In this document: positions 35,286-44,643 of the stretch, piece after piece
How positions within the stretch are numbered: position 1 is the stretch's first letter
Layout: the number at the start of each line of letters is the position of its first letter
DNA from: Saprospiraceae bacterium
GTDB lineage: Bacteria > Bacteroidota > Bacteroidia > Chitinophagales > Saprospiraceae
Assembly (NCBI GenBank): GCA_028284395.1
Contig: JANQRV010000441.1
Location: forward strand, 1 to 64,000
Length of the DNA: 64,000 nt
Direction of reading: 5' to 3'
The notes under the pieces: model-generated
Told to the model about the DNA's origin: nothing
What the model saw: the letters and a program-made list of their open reading frames with translations, nothing else
Database searches by the model: none
Position numbers and translations under genes: made by a program

Positions 35286-35763
35286 ATTCTGATCCTAGTT
35301 TGGCAATATCCACCTGGCGGTTGATACTTTCATCTAGTGAGATAAAGGTTTCTGTTCTTTGAATGCCACTAATATTCTGAATTTTATCGTGTAGTACGGT
35401 CCGGAGGTGTTGGGTGTCGCGACAGATGATTTTCGCAAAAATATTGTAAAGTCCGGTGGTATAGTGAGCTGCCACTATTTCCGGGATTTCCAGAAGCGCT
35501 TCGGCAACTTCTTCATATAGTGAACTCTTGTCTAGGTAGATCCCTAAAAAGGCACAAATGTCAAATCCTAGTTTATTATAATCGACTTCCAAGTTGTATC
35601 CTTTTACGATGCCTGATTCTTCAAGTTTTTTCATTCTGACATGAATGGTGCCGCCAGAAACAAAAAGCTCTTGTGCAATATCGGTATATGGTCGCTTCGC
35701 ATTATGCATCAATGTGGACAGGATCTGTTTATCCAGGTCGTCGATTTCATGTTCTTTTTTCAT
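35284..35763 (-). CDS. Lrp/AsnC family transcriptional regulator
   Basis: This 159-residue regulator starts at MKKEHEIDDLDKQIL; thirteen upstream codons in frame do not resemble the family. The N-terminal helix-turn-helix (DKQILSTLMHNAKRPYTDIAQELFVSGGTIHVRMKKLEESGIV, about residues 10-55) binds DNA. The C-terminal RAM/ActR-type domain (about 65-150), with AHYTTGLYNIFAKIICRD, senses an amino acid or related ligand and drives oligomer assembly. Lrp-family members often control amino acid metabolism and their own gene; the target here is not visible. It converges on rpoD and diverges from the CtpA protease gene across a 199-bp gap. Confidence 0.92.
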   Translation of the reverse strand: MKKEHEIDDLDKQILSTLMHNAKRPYTDIAQELFVSGGTIHVRMKKLEESGIVKGYNLEVDYNKLGFDICAFLGIYLDKSSLYEEVAEALLEIPEIVAAHYTTGLYNIFAKIICRDTQHLRTVLHDKIQNISGIQRTETFISLDESINRQVDIAKLGSE

Positions 35764-35962
35764 AGTAGAATTCAGTTGTAATTTTACCTTTATACATTTC
35801 ACAAGTTATAAATTATTGCTAAGTATTTTGAAAAAAATCAAAAAAGAGGTTTTAAATGATGGGACAATTTGAAAATTTTCAAATTATCCTTGTTTATTTG
35901 TAAAATCTTAATTGTCGAGTATGTGCTACCTCTTAACTTCACCATAGCAAAAAAGAAGATTG

Positions 35963-37597
35963 ATGACTGAAAAAAAAGGATTGCAAATTTGGATGCCTCT
36001 TGCCCTGGGCGTTTTTCTTGCCGGTGGGATTTTGATCGGAACCCGTATGAACCAGCATTCGGCCATTCGCATTACACCTCAGAATACCGTTACGACCTCA
36101 CCTGCCAATTACGGGAAAATCGAGGAACTGATTCGATACATCGACGCGAAGTATGTGGATGATGTCAATGGTGGAGAATTGACCGAAAAGGCCATTAATG
36201 AAATCCTGAATAATCTGGATCCTCATTCGGTGTACATTCCTTCAGAAAGACGCCGAGAGATCAAAGAGCAGTTAGAAGGAAATCTTGAAGGCATCGGTGC
36301 AGAACTATTCGTACTAGAAGATACGGTATTGATTGTTAATGTGACAGAAGACGGCCCCTCAAAGGATGCAGGCCTGCAGCGTGGAGACAAGATACTTCGT
36401 ATAGATGATCAACCCGTAGCCGGTGAAGATCATAAAATGGAAGATATTATCAGCCTTTTGCGCGGTGAATTGGGAACGGTTGTTTCACTCTTGGTTTTAA
36501 GAGAAGAAGACCAAGTCAATATCAACATTACCAGAGGGCGCATTCCAGTCAATAGTGTGGAGACGGCATATATGGTGGCCGATGGGTTAGGGTATGTTAA
36601 AATCAATCGCTTTTCGGCGAACACTTTTAAGGATTTTATTAATGCACTGGATAATCTGGTGGAAGGACAGACCGAAGTGGACTTGATCATCGACTTAAGG
36701 GAAAACCCCGGTGGTTATCTCCAACAGGCGACCAATATTCTCAGTCAAATCTTTAAAGAGCCCGAAAAATTACTGGTTTATACCGAAGGTGAACACGTAA
36801 ATCGCAGCGACTATGAGACTTCTGGACGTAACATTTACAATATCGGAGATGTCGCGGTTTTGATTGATGAACGTTCTGCTTCCGCCAGCGAAATCTTGGC
36901 TGGGGCCATCCAGGATTACGATCGTGGCATCATCATCGGCCGCAGATCCTACGGAAAGGGCCTGGTCCAGGAGGAATACAACCTCAAAGACGGCTCGGCT
37001 TTGCGATTAACGGTTGCTCGGTATTATACCCCTTCCGGTCGATCGATACAACGACCTTACAATAACCTGGAGCAATATGAAAATGATCTTTCGACCCGCT
37101 ATGATCAAGGAGAAATATATGAAGAGAAAGAGCCAGCCCTTTCCGACTCCATCTTCTATACGGAGAAAGGCCGGGCCGTTTACGGAGAAAATGGAATATC
37201 TCCGGATATTTTTGTGCCGTTTGATTCAATCTATCTTCGGCAGGACTTGTTGCAATTGAAAAACCACATTCCGTCTTTCGTCTACCGTTATTTAGAGCAA
37301 AATGACCTCCCGGTGGCAGAAGACCTTGAGACTTTTGATCGAAGTTTCGAAATTGATGAAAAGATATTTTCCAGTTTCTTAGCGTATGCGGAGGCCCACG
37401 GTGAATATGACGGTGGCTTGCCGGATCCGGAAGTCAAAAGGGTTTTGGAAGCCTGGATTAAGGCCCGAGTCGGATTTCAGTTTTTCCGCGAAGAGGGATA
37501 CTACGCGCTGCTCAATAAGACGGATGCAACCGTCAATAAGGCCATTGAAGTATTGCAAAATCCCGAGCCTGTTTCATTGCTTTTTGAAGAAAAATAA
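35963..37597 (+). CDS. C-terminal processing peptidase, S41 family (CtpA/Prc)
   Basis: This 544-residue serine protease is anchored by an N-terminal helix (about residues 9-27). An S41 N-terminal helical region is followed by a PDZ domain (about 105-190: GIGAELFVLEDTVLIV, DGPSKDAGLQRGDKILRID) that binds substrate C-termini, and the protease core. The Ser-Lys dyad reads Ser307 in ERSASASEI and Lys332 in SYGKGLVQ, with the usual 25-residue spacing. It trims or degrades envelope proteins. A TTG codon directly before the ATG could extend it by one residue. The C-terminal 150 residues are a normal Bacteroidota extension. Confidence 0.93.
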   Translation: MTEKKGLQIWMPLALGVFLAGGILIGTRMNQHSAIRITPQNTVTTSPANYGKIEELIRYIDAKYVDDVNGGELTEKAINEILNNLDPHSVYIPSERRREIKEQLEGNLEGIGAELFVLEDTVLIVNVTEDGPSKDAGLQRGDKILRIDDQPVAGEDHKMEDIISLLRGELGTVVSLLVLREEDQVNINITRGRIPVNSVETAYMVADGLGYVKINRFSANTFKDFINALDNLVEGQTEVDLIIDLRENPGGYLQQATNILSQIFKEPEKLLVYTEGEHVNRSDYETSGRNIYNIGDVAVLIDERSASASEILAGAIQDYDRGIIIGRRSYGKGLVQEEYNLKDGSALRLTVARYYTPSGRSIQRPYNNLEQYENDLSTRYDQGEIYEEKEPALSDSIFYTEKGRAVYGENGISPDIFVPFDSIYLRQDLLQLKNHIPSFVYRYLEQNDLPVAEDLETFDRSFEIDEKIFSSFLAYAEAHGEYDGGLPDPEVKRVLEAWIKARVGFQFFREEGYYALLNKTDATVNKAIEVLQNPEPVSLLFEEK

Positions 37598-37618
37598 GCC
37601 TGGGCTCAGCCCATTAGT

Positions 37619-38227
37619 TTACTCCCTTAAGAAATGCAATTCTTCCCGACCGGTTAACTGGATCATTACCGGCAATTGTTCGCTGGTACCACGACCCTGT
37701 TGCAGATGTTTGGACACATGATCAGCTTGACGGAGAAAATCCGAACTAATCGCCCCAAAACCGGGAGGAACCGTATCTTTTTCATTGTGCGCGAATGTAG
37801 AAAATAGAGGTCGATCTAATAGATCAATTAAAGGGCAAGCGTATTCATCACGAACGAGGCGAAAGGCAACCCTTTTTTGATTGGAAATGATGGGCGAAGG
37901 AATATTGATGACGTTGTCAATGATCACGGTCAATGGCCTCGTATGATATAAAAGAAGCGTTTCGATTCTCGGGTGCAAATGCTGGACGTATTCTTTCAGC
38001 ATTTTTATCGAACTGACCAGAATTTCAAATTGTAGAAAGTCAGCTTCTGGCTTTAAGTTGTGGATCTTCTCCACCAACCTGGTATTCTTGACATCACCGC
38101 AAAGGCTCCATAAGTTATCAGTGGCCATCAGTACCAACTGGCCGCTATTTATTGCCACTACTGTTTTTCTGAAGTCTTCCTTTTCGGTAGGTGAAGTCGC
38201 TACATCTGTAAAGGTCGTCATAAACAT
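37619..38227 (-). CDS. Degenerate YrdC/Sua5-fold protein
   Basis: This 202-residue protein follows the order of threonylcarbamoyl-AMP synthase (TsaC/Sua5/YrdC), which makes the precursor of t6A in tRNA: GQLVLMATDNLWSL stands where PTDTVYGL is expected, then KNTRLVEKIHNLK, EILVSSIKMLKEYV, RPLTVIIDNV for the PGPxT strand, VAFRLVRDEYACPLIDLL and RPLFSTFA for the final SAN segment. The K-x-R and S-x-N substrate residues are replaced, so catalysis is doubtful. It is probably a diverged paralogue rather than the housekeeping enzyme. It converges on the CtpA gene with a 21-bp gap. Confidence 0.7.
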   Translation of the reverse strand: MFMTTFTDVATSPTEKEDFRKTVVAINSGQLVLMATDNLWSLCGDVKNTRLVEKIHNLKPEADFLQFEILVSSIKMLKEYVQHLHPRIETLLLYHTRPLTVIIDNVINIPSPIISNQKRVAFRLVRDEYACPLIDLLDRPLFSTFAHNEKDTVPPGFGAISSDFLRQADHVSKHLQQGRGTSEQLPVMIQLTGREELHFLRE

Positions 38228-38757
38228 GGGATTTAATCTTACGTATAGGGTTTGTGAAATTGGTAAATTTTTTCCTTTCTCATTCTCCTATTGATTTGTG
38301 TTTAAAACTATTGTCTAGTATATGTCATCGAAACTGCCAACGCGTCAATTTTTTTGTCAAAATAATAAGTTGTGAAACAATATTTTTAAGTTCGGCTGGT
38401 TTACGGATAAATTTCTATTGGTGAATGCCGGGCCAAAATTATCACTTTTTCAGATATTGAAGCTGGAATTGATATTATCAGGCAAAAATCTTTTTCGTCT
38501 AGAACTTGTTGGGTTTTATAATGTTTATGCCGAAAATTTTGAAACACTTTAAGGCTGTGGATACAACCAGCATGAAATGCGATGACCGATTAATGAAACG
38601 CGATGTATCGAGCAAATATTTCATTTTTTCTGGATTTAAATGTTAAAGCGAAAAAGGAAATTCTATTTTCATCCGTTTTGTAGCAGGATCATCCTTACTT
38701 TCTCGGTCTGAGCTATGATGATTTGAATGGAGAAAATGTTTTAGAAATTACTGAACT
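38228..38757. other. Divergent intergenic region, no gene seen
   Basis: This AT-rich spacer lies between the leftward YrdC-like gene and the rightward T9SS protein gene. I found no open frame with protein-like composition, no strong stem-loop and no tandem repeat. TATGATGATTTG about 45 bases before the rightward start only loosely resembles a promoter. Confidence 0.5.
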
Positions 38758-41010
38758 ATGAGTAGTAGATTACATGGAATCACTTTCGCCTTTTGTTTCC
38801 TGATTTTTATTTCCAGCCTGCAGGGGAGGCATATCATTGGTGGTGCAATAACCTACGAATGTTTGGGCAACGACGAATACAAATTTATCCTGACGATGTA
38901 CCGGGACTGCAATTGTACCGAATGTGCTGAATTTGACGAATTTGCTTCCATTGGTATCTATCGTTGTGGCCAAGGAGTTGAGTGTCAGGGGCTCTTTCAA
39001 CGTCAGACTTTCTCTCAGATAAATGTTCCTCTGAGAGTGCAAAGGGATATCGGCGACCCGGATTACCCTTGCCTTATTCCTCCGGATGTCTGCGTGGAGG
39101 AAGCCATTTACGAATTTACGGTCACCTTGCCGCAGTCTACTGAAAGTTATCATGTCTCCTATCAACGGTGTTGTCGAAACGCTGCTATTACCAACATCGT
39201 TGCCCCATTGGAGTCCGGTGCTACTTATACGGTAGAAATTACCCCAGATGCTCAATTCCTCTGCAATAGCAGTCCGGTTTTCAATAATTTTCCTCCTACC
39301 ATCATATGTGCTGATGCGCCGCTTGAGTTTGATCATTCTGCGACGGACCCCGACGGTGATCAATTGGTCTACGAATTTTGCAGTCCCTTATTGGGAGGTG
39401 GGAATATTACCTCCGGTGCAACAATCAACACTTGTGCTGGAGCTCAGCCGATTCCCGCTTGTCCACCTCCGTACAATGAAGTCAGCTTTGCTCGTCCAAA
39501 TTATTCGGCACTCAATCCGATGGGGGGACGACCTACCATCACTATTGATCCGAATACCGGTATCATCACAGGTACTCCTAACCTACTCGGTAAATACGTT
39601 GTGGGCGTTTGCGTAGAGGAATATCGGGGAGATACTTTGTTGAGTCGTGTTTTCCGGGATTTCCAATTCAATGTGGCCAGTTGTGACCCGGTGGTAGTAG
39701 CCCAAATTCAATCCGATGAAATTCGCAATGGTCAAGAATATGTAGTCAATGCATGTGGTATTGTTGATGTACCTATGGTAAATGAGAGTTTTCAACGGCA
39801 ATTCGTAGATTTTATCCGATGGGAGTTTGACATTAATGGGCAGACCGCTTCGTCAACGGAATGGAGCCCGACTTTCACTTTTCCGGGCCTGGGGCAATAC
39901 CTCGGGCAATTAATTCTCAATCCAGATACGGACTGTGGAGATACGGCAGACGTAGTGGTCAATGTGCTGCCGGCCATCAATGCAGATTTTGAATTTGTCT
40001 ATGACACGTGCATTGCCGGGCCGGTCGAATTTACCGATTTGTCGGAAACCGGAGCTGACCGGCTTGCTAATTGGGAATGGTCATTTGGGGATGGAGGGAC
40101 GAGCCAACAGTCGAATCCGTCTCATTTGTACCAACGACCGGGCAATTTACCGGTTTCGCTGAGAGTGACCGATAGCAATCAATGCATCGATGAAATTACC
40201 AAGGACCTGTCTTATTTTCCGGTACCGGCTTTGATTGTGATCGCCCCGAATACCTTTGATGGCTGCGTGCCCGAAAGTATCTTTTTCGATAACCTTTCTA
40301 CTCCAATTGATTCAACTTACGACATTACCTGGGAATTTGGTGATGGAGGAACCAGCAATGCCATCAGTCCGATCCATTTGTATGAAAATGAAGGGACCTA
40401 CACCGTAGATGTTTCCATTGTTTCGCCAATTGGGTGCGAAACAGCTGAGACCTTTCCAGGATTAATTAATATGCGACCTGCTCCGACGGCCGGTTTTTCC
40501 TTCACACCGGATGAACCTAGCAACATATTGCCCACCGTAAATTTCTTTGATGATTCTCAAAATGCAAGCGGATGGCAATGGCAGATTGGAGATTTGGCTA
40601 CTTCCACCAATCGGAACCCTACCTACACCTTTCGAGATACCGGGACCTATGAAATCGTTCAAGTTGTCACTCACCCCAGTGGCTGCACCGATACGCTGGT
40701 TCAAATACTGGATGTCAAACCAGAAGTGAGGTATTATCTTCCGAATGCTTTTACCCCAAACGGCGATTCTGTTAACGATACCTTCAAAGGCGTCGGTCTA
40801 ATGGTTGGCGCTACTAATTTTCGAATGGGTATCTGGAATCGCTGGGGAGAACTGATTTTTGAAACGGAAGATCCCGACGAATCATGGAACGGCAAAAAGT
40901 TTAATAATGGTAAAGACTCTCCCAACGGTGTTTATGTTGTCGTAGTGAATTACAATACGCCAAGAGGAGAAAGGATTGAATTAAAGGGTTTTGCCACGTT
41001 AATCCGTTAA
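38758..41010 (+). CDS. PKD-domain secreted protein with gliding-motility type T9SS C-terminal domain
   Basis: This 750-residue exported protein has a signal peptide (about residues 1-22) followed by HIIGGAITYECLGNDEYKF, a Bacteroidota N-terminal domain rich in cysteine (CNCTEC, CGQGVEC, YQRCCRN). The middle holds an Ig-like segment (DPDGDQLVYEFCSP, PNTGIITGTPNLLGKYVVG) and several PKD domains marked by WEWSFGDGGTSQQSNPSHLY and WEFGDGGTSNAISPIHLYENEGTY. The end (YYLPNAFTPNGDSVNDTF, WNRWGELIFET, PNGVYVVVVNY) is the gliding-motility-associated type B sorting domain that sends proteins through the T9SS to the cell surface. It is probably a surface adhesin or structural protein. Confidence 0.92.
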   Translation: MSSRLHGITFAFCFLIFISSLQGRHIIGGAITYECLGNDEYKFILTMYRDCNCTECAEFDEFASIGIYRCGQGVECQGLFQRQTFSQINVPLRVQRDIGDPDYPCLIPPDVCVEEAIYEFTVTLPQSTESYHVSYQRCCRNAAITNIVAPLESGATYTVEITPDAQFLCNSSPVFNNFPPTIICADAPLEFDHSATDPDGDQLVYEFCSPLLGGGNITSGATINTCAGAQPIPACPPPYNEVSFARPNYSALNPMGGRPTITIDPNTGIITGTPNLLGKYVVGVCVEEYRGDTLLSRVFRDFQFNVASCDPVVVAQIQSDEIRNGQEYVVNACGIVDVPMVNESFQRQFVDFIRWEFDINGQTASSTEWSPTFTFPGLGQYLGQLILNPDTDCGDTADVVVNVLPAINADFEFVYDTCIAGPVEFTDLSETGADRLANWEWSFGDGGTSQQSNPSHLYQRPGNLPVSLRVTDSNQCIDEITKDLSYFPVPALIVIAPNTFDGCVPESIFFDNLSTPIDSTYDITWEFGDGGTSNAISPIHLYENEGTYTVDVSIVSPIGCETAETFPGLINMRPAPTAGFSFTPDEPSNILPTVNFFDDSQNASGWQWQIGDLATSTNRNPTYTFRDTGTYEIVQVVTHPSGCTDTLVQILDVKPEVRYYLPNAFTPNGDSVNDTFKGVGLMVGATNFRMGIWNRWGELIFETEDPDESWNGKKFNNGKDSPNGVYVVVVNYNTPRGERIELKGFATLIR

Positions 41011-41031
41011 TCAAGCAATGAAGCGCAAAAA

Positions 41032-41063
41032 GTTGGTTTATTTAGATTATTTCCCTAAATTTG
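41032..41063 (+). promoter_or_regulatory. Candidate rplS promoter
   Basis: A GTTG -33-like element (41032-41035) is followed after 20 bases by TAAATTTG (41056-41063), a perfect TAnnTTTG -7 box. Transcription would start near 41070 and leave a leader of about 40 bases before rplS. Confidence 0.6.
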
Positions 41064-41109
41064 CACCGCTTTAGAAAAGCCGTTGTTCCAATAATAAATA
41101 AGAAGAAAG

Positions 41110-41466
41110 ATGAATGCGATAGATTATGTTCATGAGCAATTGACTACGAAAAATGAATTGCCTGAGTTCCAGTCGGGAGATAACATTGTGGTGAGTTATC
41201 GGATTGTGGAAGGTGAAAAAGAAAGGATTCAGAAATTCAGAGGGAACGTTATTCAGATTAAAGGGCAAGGCGCAACGAAAACCTTTACCGTTAGAAAATT
41301 CTCCGGTGATGTAGGAGTGGAACGGATATTTCCCTTTTCTTCTCCTAATATTGTCGAAATTGCTGTGTTGAAAAGAGGAAAAACCCGCAGATCTCGACTT
41401 TATTATCTCAGAGATTTAATTGGTAAGAAAGCGCGCATCAAGGAAAAGAAATACACGAAGAAATAA
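41110..41466 (+). CDS. rplS: 50S ribosomal protein L19
   Basis: This 118-residue ribosomal protein sits at the 30S-50S interface. The match is full length: FQSGDNIVVSYRIVEGEKERIQKFRGNVIQIKGQGATKTFTVRK and GVGVERIFPF-like DVGVERIFPFSSPNIVEIAVLKRGKTRRSRLYYLRDLIGKKARIKEK. The gene has its own promoter-like element and a strong hairpin terminator, so it is probably transcribed alone here, unlike the rpsP-rimM-trmD-rplS arrangement found in many bacteria. The start is set by homology at MNAIDYV. Confidence 0.98.
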   Translation: MNAIDYVHEQLTTKNELPEFQSGDNIVVSYRIVEGEKERIQKFRGNVIQIKGQGATKTFTVRKFSGDVGVERIFPFSSPNIVEIAVLKRGKTRRSRLYYLRDLIGKKARIKEKKYTKK

Positions 41467-41495
41467 TTTGAATCGTAAAGATTTAAAAATTGTTG

Positions 41496-41533
41496 ACCTG
41501 AAAGACAAAATGATTGTCTTTCAGGTTTTTTTA
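41496..41533 (+). terminator. Intrinsic terminator after rplS
   Basis: A perfect 13-bp stem pairs ACCTGAAAGACAA (41496-41508) with TTGTCTTTCAGGT (41514-41526) around a 5-base loop. Eight T in a row (41526-41533) follow. It ends rplS transcription before the GH13 gene. Confidence 0.92.
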
Positions 41534-41591
41534 TTTGTAAAGGACGCATCCAGGAATTCGAAAGATGTGTCGAAGACAAAAATCGGAACAT

Positions 41592-44459
41592 ATGCCAAAG
41601 CCAACTTACTTGACGATCTGGTTCATTTTTTGTACCCTGGGCTTATCTGCGCAAGTCGTTACTTCCGACCCGGCCCTGCCTACGGTGGAAGCGCCGTTTA
41701 CGATCACATTTGACGCAACTAAGGGGAATGCTGGTTTGCTTAATTGTAATTGCGATGTCTATATTCACACCGGGCTAATTACGGATAAAAGTACTTTTTC
41801 CACCGATTGGCGGTATGTACAAGGTGAATGGGGTAAAGACATCCAGCGCTTAAAAATGGTCAAGGAGTCCGATAATCTCTATTCTTTTCAATTGGATATC
41901 CCTGCTTTTTATGGAGTGCCGGCATCAGAATCCGTACAAAAAATTGCTTTTGTATTTCGCGACGTAACAGGCGAAAGATCGGGCCGTGAGGCAGACGGCA
42001 GCGATATATTTCTCAATGTTTTTGAGGCTGATGCAGAGTTGGAAATCCAATTGACCAAACCACAAAACACTCCCACTGCCTTGCAAAGTGGTACTTCGCT
42101 GACGATTGCCGGCTCGTTGAATAAGCTTGCTACCGTCAGTATACAGGAAGCGGGAAATATCATTTTTCAGTCCGTTGAAGAGACCGTCAACTTTTCGCAC
42201 GATTATTTGCCTCCACATAATTCCGGTACACATACCATTGAAGTGATTGCCAAAACAACAATGGGCTTCAGCGATACCATTTCATTTGATTACCTGGTAT
42301 ATGAACGTGTCCCTGAGAAAGAAAGACCAAAAGAATCAGCGTTCGGACTTAATCGAAATGATGATGGTACGGTTACTTTCGTCTTACATGCTCCAGAGAA
42401 GGACAATGCTTTTTTGCTGGGAGACTTCAATAACTGGACCGTATCCACAGACTATCTAATGAACAGGACCCCCGATGATCAAGCTTTTTGGCTTACGATT
42501 CCCCTTAATGGACCTGTATCGGATTGGTATCGTTATCAATATCTTGTGGATGGTGATATCCGAATTGCAGATCCCTATTCGGAGTTGGTACTCGATCCGG
42601 TCCATGATCCTTTCATTCCTTCATTCGTCAATAATAGTTTTCCCGATTACCCTGAAGAGGGAGAGGGTATTGTTTCTGCCTTTAAAGTGGAAGGATTCCC
42701 CTACGAATGGCAAATTTCGGATTTCGAGGCTCCTGAAGAGGAGGGTTTGTTTATTTATGAAATCCTATTGCGCGATTTTTTAGAGTCGCACAGTTACGAA
42801 GATTTAATTGATACGTTGGACTACTTACAACGGCTAGGTGTGAATGCGGTTGAATTGATGCCGGTTAATGAGTTTGAAGGCAATCTGAGCTGGGGTTACA
42901 ACCCGTCGTTTCACATGGCGCTGGATAAGTATTATGGAGATCCCGTTACTTTTAAAAGATTCGTAGATGAATCTCACCGACGAGGGATTGCCGTAATTCT
43001 GGATATCGTTTTGAATCATGCATTTAGTCAAAGCCCCCTGGCCCAATTGTATTGGGATGTTACCAACTTCAAACCTACACCGGATAACCCTTGGCTCAAT
43101 CGGGACGCTACTCATCCATTTAATGTAGGATACGATTTCAATCATGAAAGCCAGGCAACTGTGGATTTCGTGGAACGAGTTGTTAAATTCTGGATTGAGG
43201 AATACCACATCGATGGCTATCGTTTTGATCTTTCCAAAGGGTTTACCCAGACAGTTTCCGGTGATAATGTTGGCCTCTGGAGCAGTTTTGATCAATCGAG
43301 GATTGACATCCTGCAAAACATTGCCGATAAGATTTGGGACATCGCCCCGGAGAGCATCTTAATTCTCGAACACTTCGGGGGAGTACAAGAAGAAGTTACC
43401 TTGTCGAGGTACGGGTTTCTACTATGGGGGAATGCCAATTTCAATTACAATGAGGCAACCATGGGGTATCACGACAATGGGAAGTCCGATTTTTCGGCTG
43501 GCTACTATCCCAATCGAATGATGCCTGCTCCTAAGTTGGTAACTTATATGGAGAGCCATGATGAAGAGCGCATCATGTATAAAAACTTGGCTTTTGGCAA
43601 TAGCTTCGGTAGTTATTCTGTTAAAAATCGATCGACGGCGCTGGAAAGAACCCAGATGGCTCACGCCTTTTTCTGGACCATTCCCGGTCCAAAAATGATG
43701 TGGCAGTTTGGAGAGTTAGGTTATGAATTTAGCATTAATCGTTGCAAAAATGGTGAGGTTAAAGAGGACTGCCGTTTGGATGAAAAACCCATTCGCTGGG
43801 ACTACCAACTGAATCCCGAACGTTCAGATCTGTACGATTGGATCAGCGATCTCACTTACTTAAAGCGACAGTTTCCCGAAAGTTTTAAAGCAGAGCTCAG
43901 AAATGTATCTCTTTCTTCCCCTTACAAGGCGATTCATTTTGGGGACGATAACCTTCGAGGAATGGTCGTAGGAAATTTTGATGTACAGAGTTGGTCTAGC
44001 TTCGATTCCGGTTTTCACATCATTTCCGGAACGTGGTACGATTATCGAACAGGTGATAGTATTGTCATCCGGGATCAAACATTGGAACTGGATCTGAACC
44101 CCGGTGAGTTTCACGTCTTTTTGAATAAACGCATCGAAAGACCCAGTCGCAGTTTAATATTGACTTCTACTTCCGATGCTAAGACTAAGAATCAAAGCAG
44201 GGTTTCTTTATTGCAAAATCCATTGCCTTATGGGAATCAACTACAAGTGATATTGGAGCAGTTTCCAATTGGCGACTGGACCGCTGATTTCTATGGAATT
44301 GACGGTCGTTTAGTTTTCACCCAAAACTTGGAAGTATCAGACCCCATTTGGGAAAGAAAATCGATTGGTACCGAACGATTGAATAAAGGTGCGTATGTCT
44401 TGCGTCTGCGTGGGGAGGGGACCAGCGGGATTCATATCCGGAGAGTAATCGTACATTAA
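41592..44459 (+). CDS. Secreted GH13 alpha-amylase family protein with T9SS type A tail
   Basis: This 955-residue exported glycosidase starts at MPKPTYLTIW, whose signal peptide ends near LSAQ; nine in-frame codons upstream are not secretory. An N-terminal beta-sandwich (DUF4961-like, about 22-145) and Ig-like parts lead to a CBM48-like module (FVLHAPEKDNAFLLGDFNNW). The GH13 barrel follows, with nucleophile Asp546 (DGYRFDLSKGF), acid/base Glu593 (LILEHFGG) and Asp657 (MESHDEER). The last 80 residues end KGAYVLRLRGEGTSGIHIRRVIVH, a type A T9SS sorting domain. It should degrade alpha-glucans such as starch or glycogen outside the cell. Confidence 0.93.
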   Translation: MPKPTYLTIWFIFCTLGLSAQVVTSDPALPTVEAPFTITFDATKGNAGLLNCNCDVYIHTGLITDKSTFSTDWRYVQGEWGKDIQRLKMVKESDNLYSFQLDIPAFYGVPASESVQKIAFVFRDVTGERSGREADGSDIFLNVFEADAELEIQLTKPQNTPTALQSGTSLTIAGSLNKLATVSIQEAGNIIFQSVEETVNFSHDYLPPHNSGTHTIEVIAKTTMGFSDTISFDYLVYERVPEKERPKESAFGLNRNDDGTVTFVLHAPEKDNAFLLGDFNNWTVSTDYLMNRTPDDQAFWLTIPLNGPVSDWYRYQYLVDGDIRIADPYSELVLDPVHDPFIPSFVNNSFPDYPEEGEGIVSAFKVEGFPYEWQISDFEAPEEEGLFIYEILLRDFLESHSYEDLIDTLDYLQRLGVNAVELMPVNEFEGNLSWGYNPSFHMALDKYYGDPVTFKRFVDESHRRGIAVILDIVLNHAFSQSPLAQLYWDVTNFKPTPDNPWLNRDATHPFNVGYDFNHESQATVDFVERVVKFWIEEYHIDGYRFDLSKGFTQTVSGDNVGLWSSFDQSRIDILQNIADKIWDIAPESILILEHFGGVQEEVTLSRYGFLLWGNANFNYNEATMGYHDNGKSDFSAGYYPNRMMPAPKLVTYMESHDEERIMYKNLAFGNSFGSYSVKNRSTALERTQMAHAFFWTIPGPKMMWQFGELGYEFSINRCKNGEVKEDCRLDEKPIRWDYQLNPERSDLYDWISDLTYLKRQFPESFKAELRNVSLSSPYKAIHFGDDNLRGMVVGNFDVQSWSSFDSGFHIISGTWYDYRTGDSIVIRDQTLELDLNPGEFHVFLNKRIERPSRSLILTSTSDAKTKNQSRVSLLQNPLPYGNQLQVILEQFPIGDWTADFYGIDGRLVFTQNLEVSDPIWERKSIGTERLNKGAYVLRLRGEGTSGIHIRRVIVH

Positions 44460-44574
44460 TATTCTTTTTTTGTGGTGACTCTCGGGAGATGATGCTGTGG
44501 TATTTGGTCCGAAGATCGGAGCCAGATTGTTATGGGGGGACGCCGAATAACAAATGACTGCCGCCGAATTCAAG

Positions 44575-44598
44575 AATTTTCATCGGCCGAAGAAAATT
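44575..44598. promoter_or_regulatory. 24-bp imperfect palindrome upstream of the acyl synthase
   Basis: AATTTTC and GAAAATT flank the core TCGGCCGA, giving a 24-bp inverted repeat with a single A-A mismatch (44582/44591). It ends 45 bases before the acyl synthase start. There is no T-run after it, and the GH13 gene ends 115 bases upstream, so an operator is more likely than a terminator. Confidence 0.55.
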
Positions 44599-44643
44599 TC
44601 CTATAAGTTCATTGGTAAAATGTTCGCAGTACGTTGTTAACCA

